NCBI GenBank assembly: GCA_029948255.1
Contig: JALIZF010001938.1
Location: 1,485,501 to 1,549,500, forward strand
DNA length: 64,000 bases
Source: Telmatactis stephensoni
Lineage: Eukaryota; Cnidaria; Anthozoa; Actiniaria; Isophelliidae
Direction of reading: 5' to 3'
Shown: piece by piece, positions 34,329-46,659 of the stretch
How positions within the stretch are numbered: position 1 is the first letter of the stretch
Layout: each line of letters opens with the position of its first letter
Position numbers and translations under genes: made by a program
The notes under the pieces: model-generated
What the model was told of the DNA's origin: nothing
Seen by the model: only the letters and a program-made list of their open reading frames with translations
Databases searched by the model: none

Positions 34329-34582
34329 GGGCACGTTTAGTACGGATTTTAGTATACGTCATGTCAATTGTTTCTTGAACGTCCTAGCCTGTGTCGAAGA
34401 CGCGTATATCTAGACTATATTTCTCGTATGCGCGCTGTAAGGCGGCAGCACGTACGTATTTGTACGGATGAGCTGCAGATTATCTCGGCCAGAATCTTAA
34501 GAATGCGGGTCCGGTACATTGCCGTTTCTTCTCACTTCTTTATCTCCTCGTATAGATGGCGCTCACCATACCAATAAAATCC

Positions 34583-34693
34583 ATGTCAAACGTTGCAATC
34601 ACGGGTGGAACACATGGTAACGAGCTGGATGAACAAATGCTCATTCATTCAGCGAAAAATATTAAAAAAATAAACACGAATTTTGCCTCATGA
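34583..34693 (+). pseudogene. Aspartoacylase/aminoacylase-3-like N-terminal fragment
   Basis: The ATG at 34583 opens MSNVAITGGTHGNEL, closely like the start of aspartoacylase (VAIFGGTHGNEL in vertebrates), including the zinc ligands of the HGNE motif. The resemblance ends abruptly after Leu15, and the frame runs 21 more unrelated codons to TGA. No further aspartoacylase exon is visible downstream. A donor-like GTAACG overlaps HGN, so a very short first exon is possible, but a truncated relic is more likely. Confidence 0.45.
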
Positions 34694-35702
34694 ATGAATT
34701 TGTAAACGCGCGCTGCCGCCTTCAAAGCTCAATCAACTTCCGGTTTTGTTATTACCGGTCAATAAAACTCACTGTTGCCCGCTGAGAGTTGTTGCTGGGG
34801 AAACAGCAAAATTTGTTGACGTTCACGTGATGCGCTCTCGCCCAATCAGAGCACGGAAAAAATTGACTTTGACAGTTGGTATATAACAATGCAAAATGTT
34901 AGCTTTTCTTGTCTATTGTGTTTGACTCCTGTGATTGGTGGAAAGTTTAAACTGAAAAGAAAATCTTTTAAGAAACGAGTTTCAATATGGTTTACTTCCA
35001 AAACATGTTCTCCATAGGTTAATACATCTCCGGTATGAAAATCTCAAAATTCTGATGCGGGGAAAGTAATATGCCGCAGAACAATGGAAAATACTACAGT
35101 TTTTAAAAGGAACATTACTTAATTAGCAATAGTACTAGTATCATAATCAAAGTGAAACTCACACTAAGAATTGCGTATTGGCAGGTTATGTCTCATATAT
35201 GGTCTTCTGTGGATAACTTAATTTAGTCAAATAATTAACATGCTCAGCATGGCACATGCACACCCCTTTAGAACTGATGACCCTGCATGCAAGGAGCGGG
35301 TGAGGCTCCTTGTCACCTTGTCATCAACATACTTATGTAATATTTTTATTTCCTTGGTCTTGTCTTTTACTTTAATACCTTTGAAAAAAAGTGAATAAAT
35401 AAGCATCATAAAATTACATATTTACATAACAAAAATTGATGAATTAATTGGTCAGCCTGTGTCACCAGGTGTTTTGTCAAACAAAAATTCCAACTGGGAA
35501 TAGAGTGATAGCTGGCTACTATGAGATCTGAACAAAGTGTTGAGGCATCAATCATTGGTCAAACTCCGCCTCTGCCACAAATTTGAGTTGGATTTCTAGC
35601 AGCCACTAGTCTGGAGGAGTACAATAAATTATGCAAATGGTGGTAACACACAGTTAGTGTTGTCTATAGAATTTGAACAGGTAATGTCCTTCAGAACCTG
35701 AC

Positions 35703-35797
35703 ACAAACAAACAAACAAACAAACAAACAAATAAACAGACAGACAGACAGACAAACAAACAGACACAAACAAACAAACAAACAAACAAACAAACAAA
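35703..35797. repeat. (ACAA)n / (GACA)n microsatellite
   Basis: ACAAACAA units with an inner CAGACAGACAGA block. Confidence 0.95.
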
Positions 35798-37015
35798 ACG
35801 CTGGTTGCTCATGAAAGCCAAACTATGGGTGGCTGGTCAGCAGTAAATAATTAAAACTACATATATGTTACCCATATAATTTATCATTGTGGCTTGCATC
35901 ACAGAGCTGCAGGGGCCAACTAAAGGTACTAATGTTTTAGGAAAATAAAGTGCCTATAGACAACCCCATGTCTAATGTCACAACATAATAAACTTGACTG
36001 TTAAAAAGTTGATAATTTAATTAAAAGGACTTCATTTCTTATGTTATCTGTACCTACATCATTGATGAACATGCTGCCTTGTGTTTGAGTTGAAACAAGT
36101 AGTAACAACCATCTGTCACTTTACTTGATTGCCTGTATTCTTGAATAAATTTGAATGATCCCTAGTAATTAATGAAATACACATTAATTAGTAATCTGTC
36201 AACCACTGTAGTCTGCAACTGTTGTATTCATATGTAACACTTATTTACTGGCACAAAGCAGGGAGAATGAGTACGTACGTTAGATGTGGTCCCAGCACAG
36301 GCAAATCTCGCCACAGGCACCCCAGGCTCTGTTTTCGAGAGGGCGTTTTATACGCGATGATTATTAGTTTGGGCTACCTGTGTCATTTGTCAACTGAATT
36401 TTATTAAGACCATTGGGGAAAAACAAATCTTACGAAAAAAATCAATAAATTTCAACATACTGAAACAAAATGTCTCTTATTTTATCTAGAGTGGATCTAA
36501 ATGAAACTTTTGGACAGGTTTTTGAGCGCATTTGTTGCATTTTTCCCGGTTAACTTTGGTACTATACGTATAAAAATTCAATGTCTGGACATCCATCAAA
36601 AAGTCACTTAGTTCGTTTTCAAATGAATGGAACCCTTCGATCAATTACATTCAGTACTTACAGTGTTCGCATCAGGGTCACAAGTAACCATTACATAACT
36701 TTTTCTTTTCATTTTATTACAATGAGACTCATAAGCGATACCATCTGGATAGGTTATCATAAACCAGTTGGCTGAAAAAAAATGTACAGAAAATATTATT
36801 ACAGCCCTGATATATATCTTAAAAATTGTGTTGGTTATATTGACAATAGTTATGGGTACACCATTTTCAATCTGTATATTCACAGCAATTTTAGCTTGCT
36901 ATTTCCGCTTTTAGACTTTCATCATCATCATCATCAACCCAGACGCATCAATTACCTTGTGCTTGTTCAGAAAAAAGGGGCAACACAGACATAAAGTTTT
37001 AAGTTACTTTGATTA

Positions 37016-37154
37016 TAGAGTGGATTTCGTATGACTGTGAAAACGGCAACGCACGGTTACGGCAGGGATTACGAGTAGTTTTTATAGACAACACGGCACT
37101 GACACGGTCACGGCAAAACGCGGTCCGTTTCACACTCATACGAAATCTGCTCTA
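37016..37154. mobile_element. TIR MITE, TAGAGCAGATTTCG family, copy 5
   Basis: The ends TAGAGTGGATTTCGTATGAC and CGAAATCTGCTCTA are inverted, with CGGTTACGGCA / CGGTCACGGCA interior. Confidence 0.8.
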
Positions 37155-37242
37155 TGTTTATTTGGTGGCACTTTCCTTTGTTTTATAATTTTGAATTTAT
37201 TTATTATCTATTTAAGCAATATAAAACGCATGCCCATCTGGG

Positions 37243-37380
37243 CTGTACTGTGATATAAACATGATGGATGATGTAGATCAAGCAAGAGAAAAGCAAGCTT
37301 AAGAACATGAGGCATAAGCGAGTGTTTCTCTTGCTTTTTGAGTGCTCTACATCTTCCAGAGTGTTTATATCACAGTACAG
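37243..37380. mobile_element. Short fold-back element
   Basis: CTGTACTGTGATATAAACA at the left and TGTTTATATCACAGTACAG at the right are inverted. Confidence 0.75.
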
Positions 37381-38516
37381 AGACATAAGCGATCGTTCTA
37401 TATAGCTTTAATTTTATTTTATGAAATATTTTCGACGTTTTTGTGCGAGCCATGTCTCTGTCCTCTGATATAAACATGGTAGCCAGCCAATCAGCGCATG
37501 CATTATATCTCAAATATTTTATGAACTCTGATAGAACATGCCTGGAGCTGTAGAGCACGTAAAAAGTTATAGAAATCACGAGCCGTATACTGGGAACTCT
37601 AAATATGGATACATGCAGCATGCACGCACGCGCACTTTTCAAATTTTTGGTCAGTGTAAAAGAATGCTGAATATGCTTGAAAACAATGTTGTGTTTTATA
37701 AAAGAAATAGAAAACTTGCCCGCTATGCAAATATTTTATGATAATTAATCTATGCTGATCGATCGACATGCATTTATTTTTTCAATCAATTATTGATTAT
37801 AATCAATGATTGGCACACAACTCCTACTTTGAAAATAGTGAATACGGTTACTTCCACCAATAACTTAATTGGAATGGGTATTTGCATATATTTATTTCAA
37901 TAAGTGATTATCATCAATAATCGGCACACCACTACTTCTTAAATAATTTGCCTACACAATGTTTAACAGATATACTTACTTCCACCAATAACTTGAGCAT
38001 TTGTATATTCTCCCAAATCCATTGCTCCTGGTATACCTTTACCAGATTGCGTATAGCCATATTTTGATCAGGGTTAGTTTGACAAATGTTCCATATATAA
38101 AGATACTTATTCGTTTTATCAACATGCATAGATAAATTTACTGCAACGAAAATGATAAATGCAAACATTAATTAAATCACGTGCAGTTAAAACTACAAAT
38201 AATTATTTTAGTCATTTAAGATGGCCATATACCTAGCCGCTAGTGTTATGTTCCCAAATTCTTAATGGAAATTGATATCATTTAACACATAGAGATTACT
38301 TCATAAAAAGTGAAGTAAACCTGTACAAAGCTCTTTCTACAATGTGATCTGCTTATTATACATTTATATATAACGAGAATTTTATTGAAAATGTGGGTAA
38401 CTAAGTTGTAGCTTTGAGCATCAAACCAAACATCATTGAGCTTTATAGGCACTGCATGGTTCCATTGAGCTTTTAAAAATACAAAGTTAATTTCCACAAA
38501 AAGGAAAAATATCACT

Positions 38517-38648
38517 TTTTATCCCACACCATAGAAAATACAGCCAATCAGAAAGCAGGAAAGCGTTGTATATTCGGCGGTATCCCACTGATCCTTCCCA
38601 TGACACATTGCGCCATTTTGCTGTATTTTCTCTGGCGTGGGATAAAAT
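38517..38648. mobile_element. Short TIR MITE, TTTTATCCCAC ends
   Basis: TTTTATCCCACACCATAGAA and TCTGGCGTGGGATAAAA are inverted, with AAATACAGC / GCTGTATTT following inside. Confidence 0.75.
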
Positions 38649-38896
38649 AGTTATACAATGGTCTCTTGTGGCATACTGTGGACATCCCACTCGTCACTTG
38701 TATTTCTTTTTATTGTTTCTATCCAACCAATTCCTTTCAAATTAAGATTTAATTCATTGATCCACAAAATATTTTTTGAGAGATTTCATGTCAAGTAAAA
38801 GACACCTGGTATAATGCGATTACAGCACATTGCGTGCAATGGTTTGCTACATTAAGAAGATCGAATCAAAATAACTCACTGCTTGAGTCTATTTAT

Positions 38897-39079
38897 CAAT
38901 TAGACAACACTGAGAAAGCCGCTCGTTATAGATGCACGAGAGAAAATATAAAGAACGATTAACAAACGTATAAGAGTGGCACGAGGCGTAGCCGAGTGCG
39001 ACTCTAGTTTGTTAAGAGTTCTTTATATTTTCTCAAGTGCGATAACGCAATGGGCAAGCGGCATTCTGTTGTCTAATTG
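38897..39079. mobile_element. Fold-back element
   Basis: CAATTAGACAACACTGAGAA and GCATTCTGTTGTCTAATTG are inverted ends; inner arms carry AAAATATAAAGAAC / GTTCTTTATATTTT. Confidence 0.75.
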
Positions 39080-39499
39080 ATTTATAACAGAGCCTATAGA
39101 ACGTTAAAAACGGAGCCGTGCAGCCCATGGGGAAATAGTTAGTTGATAGATTTTTCAGCCAGCGCGCGTTATATGTGTCGCCATCTTAAAAACGAACGAT
39201 TTGAAAAAGACGATGACGAATTAGAAGATAGTGTGCACGCGCGCAGTGCAGCTCATGGGCAAATAGTTCATAGCTTTCTGGCCAATCAGAGCGCGCGTAA
39301 GACTGTAGCTATGTTAAAAAATATATAATTTCTATTGACTTTGTTTAAGCATCCGTCTCTTCTAACAATTTCAGTCAGAAACTTCAAAGTTGAAAAACTC
39401 CTTTACAATGAACTCTTTCTTCAGAACACTAGCTACAACATTATAACGTAGACATTTTTCTCAACTTAAATACTAACACATTCTTTGGACTGGTAATTC

Positions 39500-39764
39500 C
39501 AAGAGACCATAATACTAAGAGATGCGATGTTCGTGGCGGCTAAGGCTATTTTTAGTAACTTCGCCATCGCGCGCGCAAGGCTTCTAAACAATAAAATTTG
39601 ATTTTTGACGTGCGCGCGGACGATACCGTTTACTTTCGGTTTTTGAATTCTATTGTTTAAGAGCCTTGCGCGCGCGATGGCGAAGTTACTAAAAATAGCC
39701 TTAACTGGAACATCGCACAGACATCAATACTGAGTTTCGCTCTCTTAGTATTATGATCTCTTGG
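39500..39764. mobile_element. Complete TIR element, CAAGAGACCATAATACTAAG family
   Basis: CCAAGAGACCATAATACTAA and TTAGTATTATGATCTCTTGG are inverted, and the arms continue through GTAACTTCGCCATCGCGCGC, giving about 110-base near-perfect arms. Related pieces lie at about 14860, 30659 and 34133. Confidence 0.85.
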
Positions 39765-40045
39765 AATTCGACTGCATGCTCAATTGACCGTCTTGTTTCA
39801 TAAAATTCTCATTATATATATATAATAATACATAACTTTTCTTTATGATGATTTTTGCTTAAACTTTGTTGGATAATAAACACGATACATTTTACTGACA
39901 TTGAATCTTGCCAAATAAAACTTTTTTCATGTGATTGCCAAAATTGAACAACTCCGCAAGCAATGTGTCAGTTTTGTTCTGTTAACATGTCCAACCATCA
40001 CTACATCACGTGACTACCAAACATATCATATCATATATACTAATA

Positions 40046-40472
40046 AGAGTGGTCTTATTTATAACCCGTGAAAAAATAGTAGGCATACCAGCTAGAGTGA
40101 TTTTCATAAACCCGTGAAATACATTTTAGTGTATTTAGTACTATTAGTCTCTAATTCCTTTGTTTTCTATTGTTTGAATCTGGCTATTACTAGCTAATAA
40201 TTAACTTTTGTTTCACAGGTTTATGAAAACCACTCTAGTTAGTAGACTCTAAATTGATTGTTTTCTATTGTTCATTTAGTAGAGTGATTTTCATCGGACT
40301 GTGAAACAATTACTAATAGTCAGTGCTTAGTAGTGTCTAATAGTTGTATTGCAACAAAAGAAAACAATGGGTGCAGAGTCTACTAGTGTCTATTAGCTTA
40401 GTAACTATTTCACAGTCCGGTGAAAATCACTCTAGTCAACCGTTTCTTTTACGGGTTAAATAAAATCACTCT
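40046..40472. mobile_element. Nested set of related TIR elements
   Basis: The outer ends are AGAGTGGTCTTATTTATAAC and TTAAATAAAATCACTCT. Two elements with CTAGAGTGATTTTCAT ends lie inside, at 40092-40238 and 40280-40435. All carry GTGAAA next to the ends and TAGTACTATTAG-like interiors, as does 8625-8785. It lies in intron 1 of the M6PR relic. Confidence 0.75.
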
Positions 40473-40862
40473 GTCATACTAGACTATCAATAACTTACTA
40501 CCAGACGAGTACCACCATACATAATGTACTACTTTTACATTTAATACTTTATTCTGACCCAATACAATGAAAATTACTGGTGAAAATACTGGTACGTAGT
40601 TGTCGTCCGTTGGTATATTATCGTTAAAAAGGAAACTTTCAGAAAAATTACTTCCTTTCTAGCTACATATATAAGTTTAATAAACCTATAATTATGATTA
40701 TTAAGCTTACTTCTGCATGTTGACCAAAGCGTTTAGTCGGCCATTAACATTTGATGGATCAGCACCATTCTTCTTTGGACACACTAAAATACTATTAACA
40801 ATAGCATACAAGCGACACTGGACCAGTAGAATGCACAACAACAACCTAACTAAACCAGACAT

Positions 40863-41751
40863 GGCTAGAATAAAGTGTTATTCACGGCCAAACTCAGTAA
40901 ATCTGCTGCTGCTGCTGCTGCTGCTGCTGCTTCTTTCCGCGTTCCAAGCCTAAGGGCAGTACGTTACAGTCAAACTACCGTGAACACCTAAAATATGCTT
41001 GGAATGTTTATAGAAGTGTAAACAATCTCATGAAAGCTGTATAAACTTCACCTGAAACCATAAGCCGATCAGTCTTGCTTCAAAGTGTCCTCCTGTTTAC
41101 AGTCTAAAATTTAATTTCTTGATTTTTGTATCATTTTCACCGAAAATTGGAGTCACAAAAGCACTTCTAACATTCCTGGCACTAGTCTCCCTCGCAGCCG
41201 CTACCAGTGTCGTCACGCAACGCTTTCTAGATATATTCCATTACTATAGAACTGGAAGTACTTGTTTTTAGGCGTGGCTCCATATCTAGAATTACTTTCG
41301 GCCAAGCCGGCTTTAAAAGATGTGCAGGATTTCACATTGCCACCGCGAGAGGAAAACCTTTTGTATCAATTTCATGTATAATGTATTCCATAGTTATAGT
41401 TCTCAAAGTAGCATTTAGGGGGCGTGGCTGTCAATCAAAAATTACTCAGCATACTCTAGCTTATCACTATCCTTCGTTACACCTTTTTGCATTAACATTA
41501 CTATGCTCTTTTTCTTTGTTTCTGAGATAATGAATTCCAAAAATATCGATGAGTAAGCAATTGATTTCTGGGCGTGGCTCCACCTCCAGAATTACTCAAG
41601 ACACAAACCCCTATCAATGTGCCGAATTTCATGCTAGTTATACAAATTTGAACAAATCCATATTAAAGCTCACCAGCCAGTGTGAAACTTTATGAGGAGC
41701 ATTGATGACAATGCCTTTTTGGGGTTCCTGTGTTATACCAAGTATTTCAAT
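40863..41751. other. Intergenic between divergent M6PR relic and ACOT7
   Basis: A (CTG)n run at 40903-40931 lies just upstream of the relic. Three copies of GGCGTGGCT at about 41272, 41423 and 41572 mark an imperfect tandem repeat of about 150 bases; each is followed by AATTACT. The motif resembles a GC/CACCC box, but repeat structure is the simpler reading. Confidence 0.5.
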
Positions 41752-44700
41752 ATGGCGGACCAGATGGAAGATTCGATCAGTCGTGGATCTATTGAAGTGT
41801 GTCGTATAATGGTACCTGATGATGCTAACATGGCTGGAAATGTTCATGGTGGTACAACGTTGAAAGTCATCGAAGAAGCAGGATTTATTATTGCTACACG
41901 TCACTGCAACAAGACACGATCGTCTACAAACTCCCACTTCAACGCCGCACTTGCTCGTGTAGAAAGGACGGATTTCGTACAGCCTGTCTACATAGGAGAA
42001 GTAGTTCAAGTTTATGCCGAATTAGGTTATGCCTCAAAACATTCACTAGAGGTAAAAGTATCTGTATGGGCAGAGAATTTGGTAACTGGAGCAAGACGTC
42101 TTACAAACCGTGCTGCATTGTGGTACGTGCCTGTTGATGTGTCAAAGAGTCAAGAAGGCAAGACTGTCATTGGAGAAGTTCCTCCTATCGATACACTTAG
42201 TGATATAGAAGTAGAGAAGGGTAAGGCAAGGTATGAGTACCAAAAGAGGGCGCGACTGGAAAAACAAGAACTTTTAAAGAAGGTAAGCCTTCACGTTGAC
42301 AGTCATTTTGAGTACAGTGTACATGCAGACCCTTGGGGGAGAGGGGAGTGGAAATTAAGGAAGGGAAGAGGAAGGCCTGACATAAATGTTGACTGAACTC
42401 ATGTCAAGCATCCAGATTCTGGATGTGTGTGGCACTGATTAGATGATAAACAAAAGACACATCCTCGGGGACCCAGGGCAAAGGGGGAGGGAGGGGAAGG
42501 ACCGGAGAGGAAGGGGGAGAAGGAAGGAAAGGGAAAGGGGAAAAGGACGCCCTGGGCGTTTGACAACCCCAAACCATTTCCAAAGGCAAAACTTAATCCT
42601 CTCTCTGTCTTGGCCTCATTATAATTTAATTATAATGAGGCCAATCAGAAGCGTTTGTGCGGTTGAGCTCAATTCGTCTAAAATCACAAGTAAACAAGTT
42701 GACCCCACGCATTGCAACACCTCTTAAACAAAGCGAGCTGACACGCGAAAACAGACACAGAAGCTGGTTGTATCAAAAATCATTCAGAAACAAGATGTGC
42801 TTGCAGAGCTGCCCACAGGATTTGGGAAAAGTAGAACTTGACACAAAAACATATTAAAATGTCATAGCATCCAAGCGATAATTGAGATGTGCCAGATATT
42901 TTTGTTATATGACCTTGTTTACATGGGATATCCCTAATAGGATTAAGTTTTGCCATTGGAAATGGTTTGGGGTAGTCAAACACCTAGGGCGTCCTTTTCC
43001 CCTTTCCCTTTTCTTCCAACTCCCCCTCCCCCTCCAGTCCTTCCCCTCCCCTTTCGCCCTGGGTCCCCGAGGATGCAAAAGACATTGCTTAGGGACCAGA
43101 CATCATTTCCAGGGGGTGGGTGGGGGTGGCGGTGGGGGGTGTCTGCGGCAAAAAGAGGAGGGCCACAGATTTTCATGGTCGCTCTGTAAGAATGTTATGT
43201 GCATGTACAAAGGGGGGAGGGACCATCAAAAATTGAGCAGTTACCTTTTTCGTTTATACCAGCCCCCCCCCCCCTCCCTGTAAATAATGACCAGTCCCTT
43301 ACACTGTACATCTCATATTTCTAGAAATGAAAATTCACAATGACTTTGGTGTCCTACAAAAATCTTTGATCTACTTTTGGGCTTTATTTATCAAAAATTA
43401 CAGCGTCAGGATGAAACTATTTGGTTATTTTACTGCAAAGAGTGTCTGAAAAAAGTGTTTATCAGCTCTGACAAACAGCTTGGGAAGGATGTCATTACTG
43501 GACCACCAACAAGCTAGCAGATTAATGTTTGTTCTAGACAATATGATATCCAATGTCTGCTTTAACAGGAAAACAGTAACCTGTACCAAACCAAATGGTT
43601 AAAAAAGCACTGTCTTATAAACGCGGACATTTGCCTAATTCAGGCCACTTAATATTAAAATCAATATTATGTTTTTCTATTTAGATTCCTTGTAACTGTG
43701 TGAACCATTCCACATTTACCCATACTAAAGAGGTCCTTCTTCATTCTGTATCTGCATCTCAGTCTTCATTCATCCATTTTGTTCAACCATCAGAGTGTAG
43801 TGAGTATGGGTTTCTGTATGGTGGCGTTACCATGAAGATGATGGATGACCTTGCAGGAACAGTTGCTTATAGACATTGCAAGACTAATGTTGTGACTGCA
43901 GCCATTGGTATGTTAGTCTTCTAGACAGCTGTGTTAAATCTCATCATGCAATGTTCTCTGGCTGCTGTTAGTGGCCAAACATTCCATTCCCACTGTGTAA
44001 GAAAATCCTATTACCACACATTGTTGAGTTTCACTACCAGGATCTGTGAAATATAAACTGATTCTTGCATTATTGTGTATCCTATATTGAGAAAAAACAA
44101 ATGTATTTGCCATTGACTAGTTCTAGCCTCTATTCATATTATAATTTAATCTCTGTTTAGCAGCAATTTTGAATACAATATTCCAACTACTATGGGCAAA
44201 AAAGAGTACATATTAATTAGATTATTTTTCGATGTTAGCACAAATGCTTTCCTTGAATCCCCACAAAGTGCTCTATTTGTAGTTTAGAAGCAATCATGGG
44301 AGATACTTGTTAGAACAGTTTTCGTATGAAACAGACCACTCTATGCCATGCCATGACTGCACCATTTTCACAGCCATGCAAAAACTGCTCTATCACCTCA
44401 CATCACTGCCCCTTGATTTTGACACTCGAGAGTTGTGATTGGCTAAGTATAGGAAATCATATGGTTTTGAGTTTTGAGTTCAATTTATACCAATCTCAAA
44501 CAACCAGAATCGAGTAAATTTTTCATGGATACTATAAGTATGGAAATTGAATGTTTGGCCACTTACGGTATCTGTGTGTGTGTCAAGGGAGTGTTACTGG
44601 ACAAGACTGAGCATGATTGAGTATATGAGACAAGGTGTGTGTGTGTGTATTTAACTCAAGGAATGATTGGACATCTGTGCAGTTTTTGCATGTAGGAGAA

Positions 44701-46659
44701 AAATTCAATATGCTATGGACCACACAGTATTGTGACTGTGTCAGTGCTGTGCTTTGTATGAACATACTTGAAATTCTGCACCATGTCTGCACCACATTAA
44801 AACCATGCCATGTGCCATTACTTTTCACACTCATGCGAAATGTGCTCTAAAAAGAGAGTACTTAACGCCAGTAAAGCACATACTCTCTCTATTTCCATTT
44901 ATTCCTTATTGTCAGGTCTTTAAACATCAACGCAGTAAAAACTAGTTCACCTGCTAGATACAGTAGTGGTGGAGAGAGATGATGTCATGAGTTGATAGGA
45001 TGTTAGTGTCGTTGCAAAAACGTCTCCTGCTTAAGCTCCCTATTATTGATGGTAGTGTGAAGGGTGCAGTGAAGTGAAGCATACATACTCTTCACTTATC
45101 CAATAACAATCCACCATCCCTTCCAATTGTATGAAAGTTGTACGCCTGCATGTGCCTTCATTTTTCCTGTGTTTATGTTCTCACAGATGCTATTGATTTT
45201 CATGAGTCAGTCAAAGTTGGCCACATTGTCAACCTGTTAGGATTGATAACATTTTCCAGCTCTCGCTCTTTAGAAATCAAGGTTGTTGTTGATGCTGAAG
45301 ACCTTGTTAATGGTACGTATCATGTGTATCGGTCGAGTTGCGGTAATGTGTGAGTAATGTTGTGGTGCTGGGACATATTTCGTTACTAAGCAACGTGGTT
45401 GCTATGCTGGCTTTAAAAGCAAGTGTCAGAGCTCAATGACGTCTTCGATTTTACGATGTTTTAAGAAATTGTCACTTTTGGACTGCCCCCGTTTCTTTGG
45501 GTCGTAAAGGTTCATATTAAAATAATTTAATAAAAAAAATTTATAGGAATTTTCTGCTCCGAGGATGTCATTTAATGACGTCACGCGATGACGTCATCAA
45601 ACTCAAGAAATTAGTGATTGTTGTTTACCTCAAAAATACCAATGCCTGAATCCAAATATTAGCCGATTTACAAAAATATGAAATTTCCCTAGCAACGGGC
45701 TCCAGAAATAGGTCCCAGCACCCATACGTTGATTCATACAGTAATGTGTCTTTGGCGTTGCTAAGGCAGGCGCAACGTTGCGGTGACTGACGCAGGTGTA
45801 ACATGGTAATGTGCGATAAAGTCACCTTAATGTTTGTGTAACGTAAATTTGTGTGTTTGGCGTTGCTAAGGCATGCGCTGCAACGGTACGGTGACTGACG
45901 CAGGTGTAACATGGTAATGTGCGATAAAGGCACGTAATGTTTGTGTAATGTAAATGTGTTTGTAAATGTAGAGTGTGTGTAACTTTACGGTGGTGTGTAT
46001 CTGATGTTGCAGTAGTGGGTGGGTAAGGTTGCGGTGACTGACGCGGGTGCAATATGATAATGTTGCGATAACGTTACGGTGATGTATGCGTATATATATA
46101 TTGCAGTTGTTTGTATGATAATGTTACAATACTGTAAGTGTGTATGATAGAATATCATTTTCGTGTTGGAAACTGGCCGTGCCCTGTTGTGATCATGGCA
46201 GTGCCGTGCCGTCTTATTCGAAATTCCTACAAGTGCTGTGGCGTGATCGTGCCGTTACCACACTCATACGAAAACTTAAAGTTACAGCAATGTGTGTGTA
46301 ATAGGATGGAACAGGTTTCATATGAATGTCAAACAGACCGCGCCTGTGCTGTGACTATACTGTTTACGAATGCTGCTGTAACCTTACAGTAATATAGATT
46401 TGCATTCATGTGGATGTTGTGATCATCTTTGCCTCTTCTTAGTAAGAACATGGCCTATAAACGTGTTTGTTTTACTTGTTTTGTAGGCTCTTGCTACCGT
46501 GCATGCAGTGCTTTCTTTACTTATGTATCACTGGATTCAAACCATAGACCTCAGGCTATCCCACCCATTATCTTGCAAACTGATGAAGAACGACAAAGGT
46601 TTGAAGAAGGAAAAAAACGTTACGAAGAGCGAAAGCAAAGACGACTGAGTCACAGTTAA
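41752..46659 (+). CDS. ACOT7: Cytosolic acyl-CoA thioester hydrolase (ACOT7-like)
   Basis: It hydrolyses long-chain acyl-CoA to free fatty acid and CoA, normally in the cytosol as a double-hotdog protein assembling into a hexamer. Exons: 41752-42282, 43685-43907, 45187-45312, 46487-46659; phases 0, 1, 1 agree and give 350 aa. The first hotdog holds DDANMAGNVHGGT with catalytic-position Asn30; the second holds GFLYGGVTMKMMDD with Asp231. These correspond to the Asn and Asp of mammalian ACOT7. The C-terminus has the family's FFTYVSL and the charged EERQRFEEGKKRYEERK. I chose the ATG at 41752 (AATATGGCGG, better context, matching family start); an in-frame ATG at 41692 would add 20 residues. An ATTAAA near 46984 may be the poly(A) signal. 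Confidence 0.93.
42461..43074. mobile_element. TIR element in ACOT7 intron 1
   Basis: ATCCTCGGGGACCCAGGGC and GCCCTGGGTCCCCGAGGAT are inverted ends, with arms of about 140 bases including AAAAGGACGCCCTGGGCG / CACCTAGGGCGTCCTTTT. The interior around 42610-42930 is not symmetrical. Confidence 0.8.
44311..44392. mobile_element. TIR MITE, TAGAGCAGATTTCG family, short copy
   Basis: The ends TAGAACAGTTTTCGTATG and TGCAAAAACTGCTCTA are inverted, in ACOT7 intron 2. Further decayed ends of the family occur at 44826-44849 and around 46146-46275. Confidence 0.6.
45747..45955. repeat. Tandem duplication, about 105-bp unit
   Basis: TTTGGCGTTGCTAAGGCA and GGTGACTGACGCAGGTGTAA occur in both units; a partial third copy lies at about 46026-46080. 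It is in ACOT7 intron 3. Confidence 0.85.

Larger units (their letters stand above)
33835..36053. other. Intergenic between the long palindrome and the M6PR relic
   Basis: It holds two TIR elements (34004-34128, 34133-34328), an aspartoacylase-like fragment (34583-34693) and a short microsatellite (35703-35797). GAACGAACGAATGA runs occur at 33841-33910. The rest, including 34700-35700 and 35800-36050, shows no supportable gene. Confidence 0.5.
36054..40862 (-). pseudogene. Tandem M6PR copy, frame-disrupted and lacking membrane and tail exons
   Basis: Four exons match those of the intact gene: 40711-40862 (signal peptide, intact, MSGLVRLLLCILLVQC), 37980-38140, 36662-36771 and 36054-36161. 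Exon 2 is 161 bases instead of 152: 10 extra bases near its start and one base missing near 38050 (in GCTATACGCAATC). Spliced in phase it meets a stop within eight codons. Exon 3 is intact. Exon 4 keeps CYYLF but runs into TAG after AACSSMM, where the intact gene continues to the membrane segment. No membrane or di-leucine tail exon is seen before 36054. At best it makes a truncated luminal product. Confidence 0.8.

Noticed and set aside
42404..43283. Proline/glycine-rich frames in ACOT7 intron 1
   Set aside because: They come from the G-rich and C-rich arms of the TIR element at 42461-43074.
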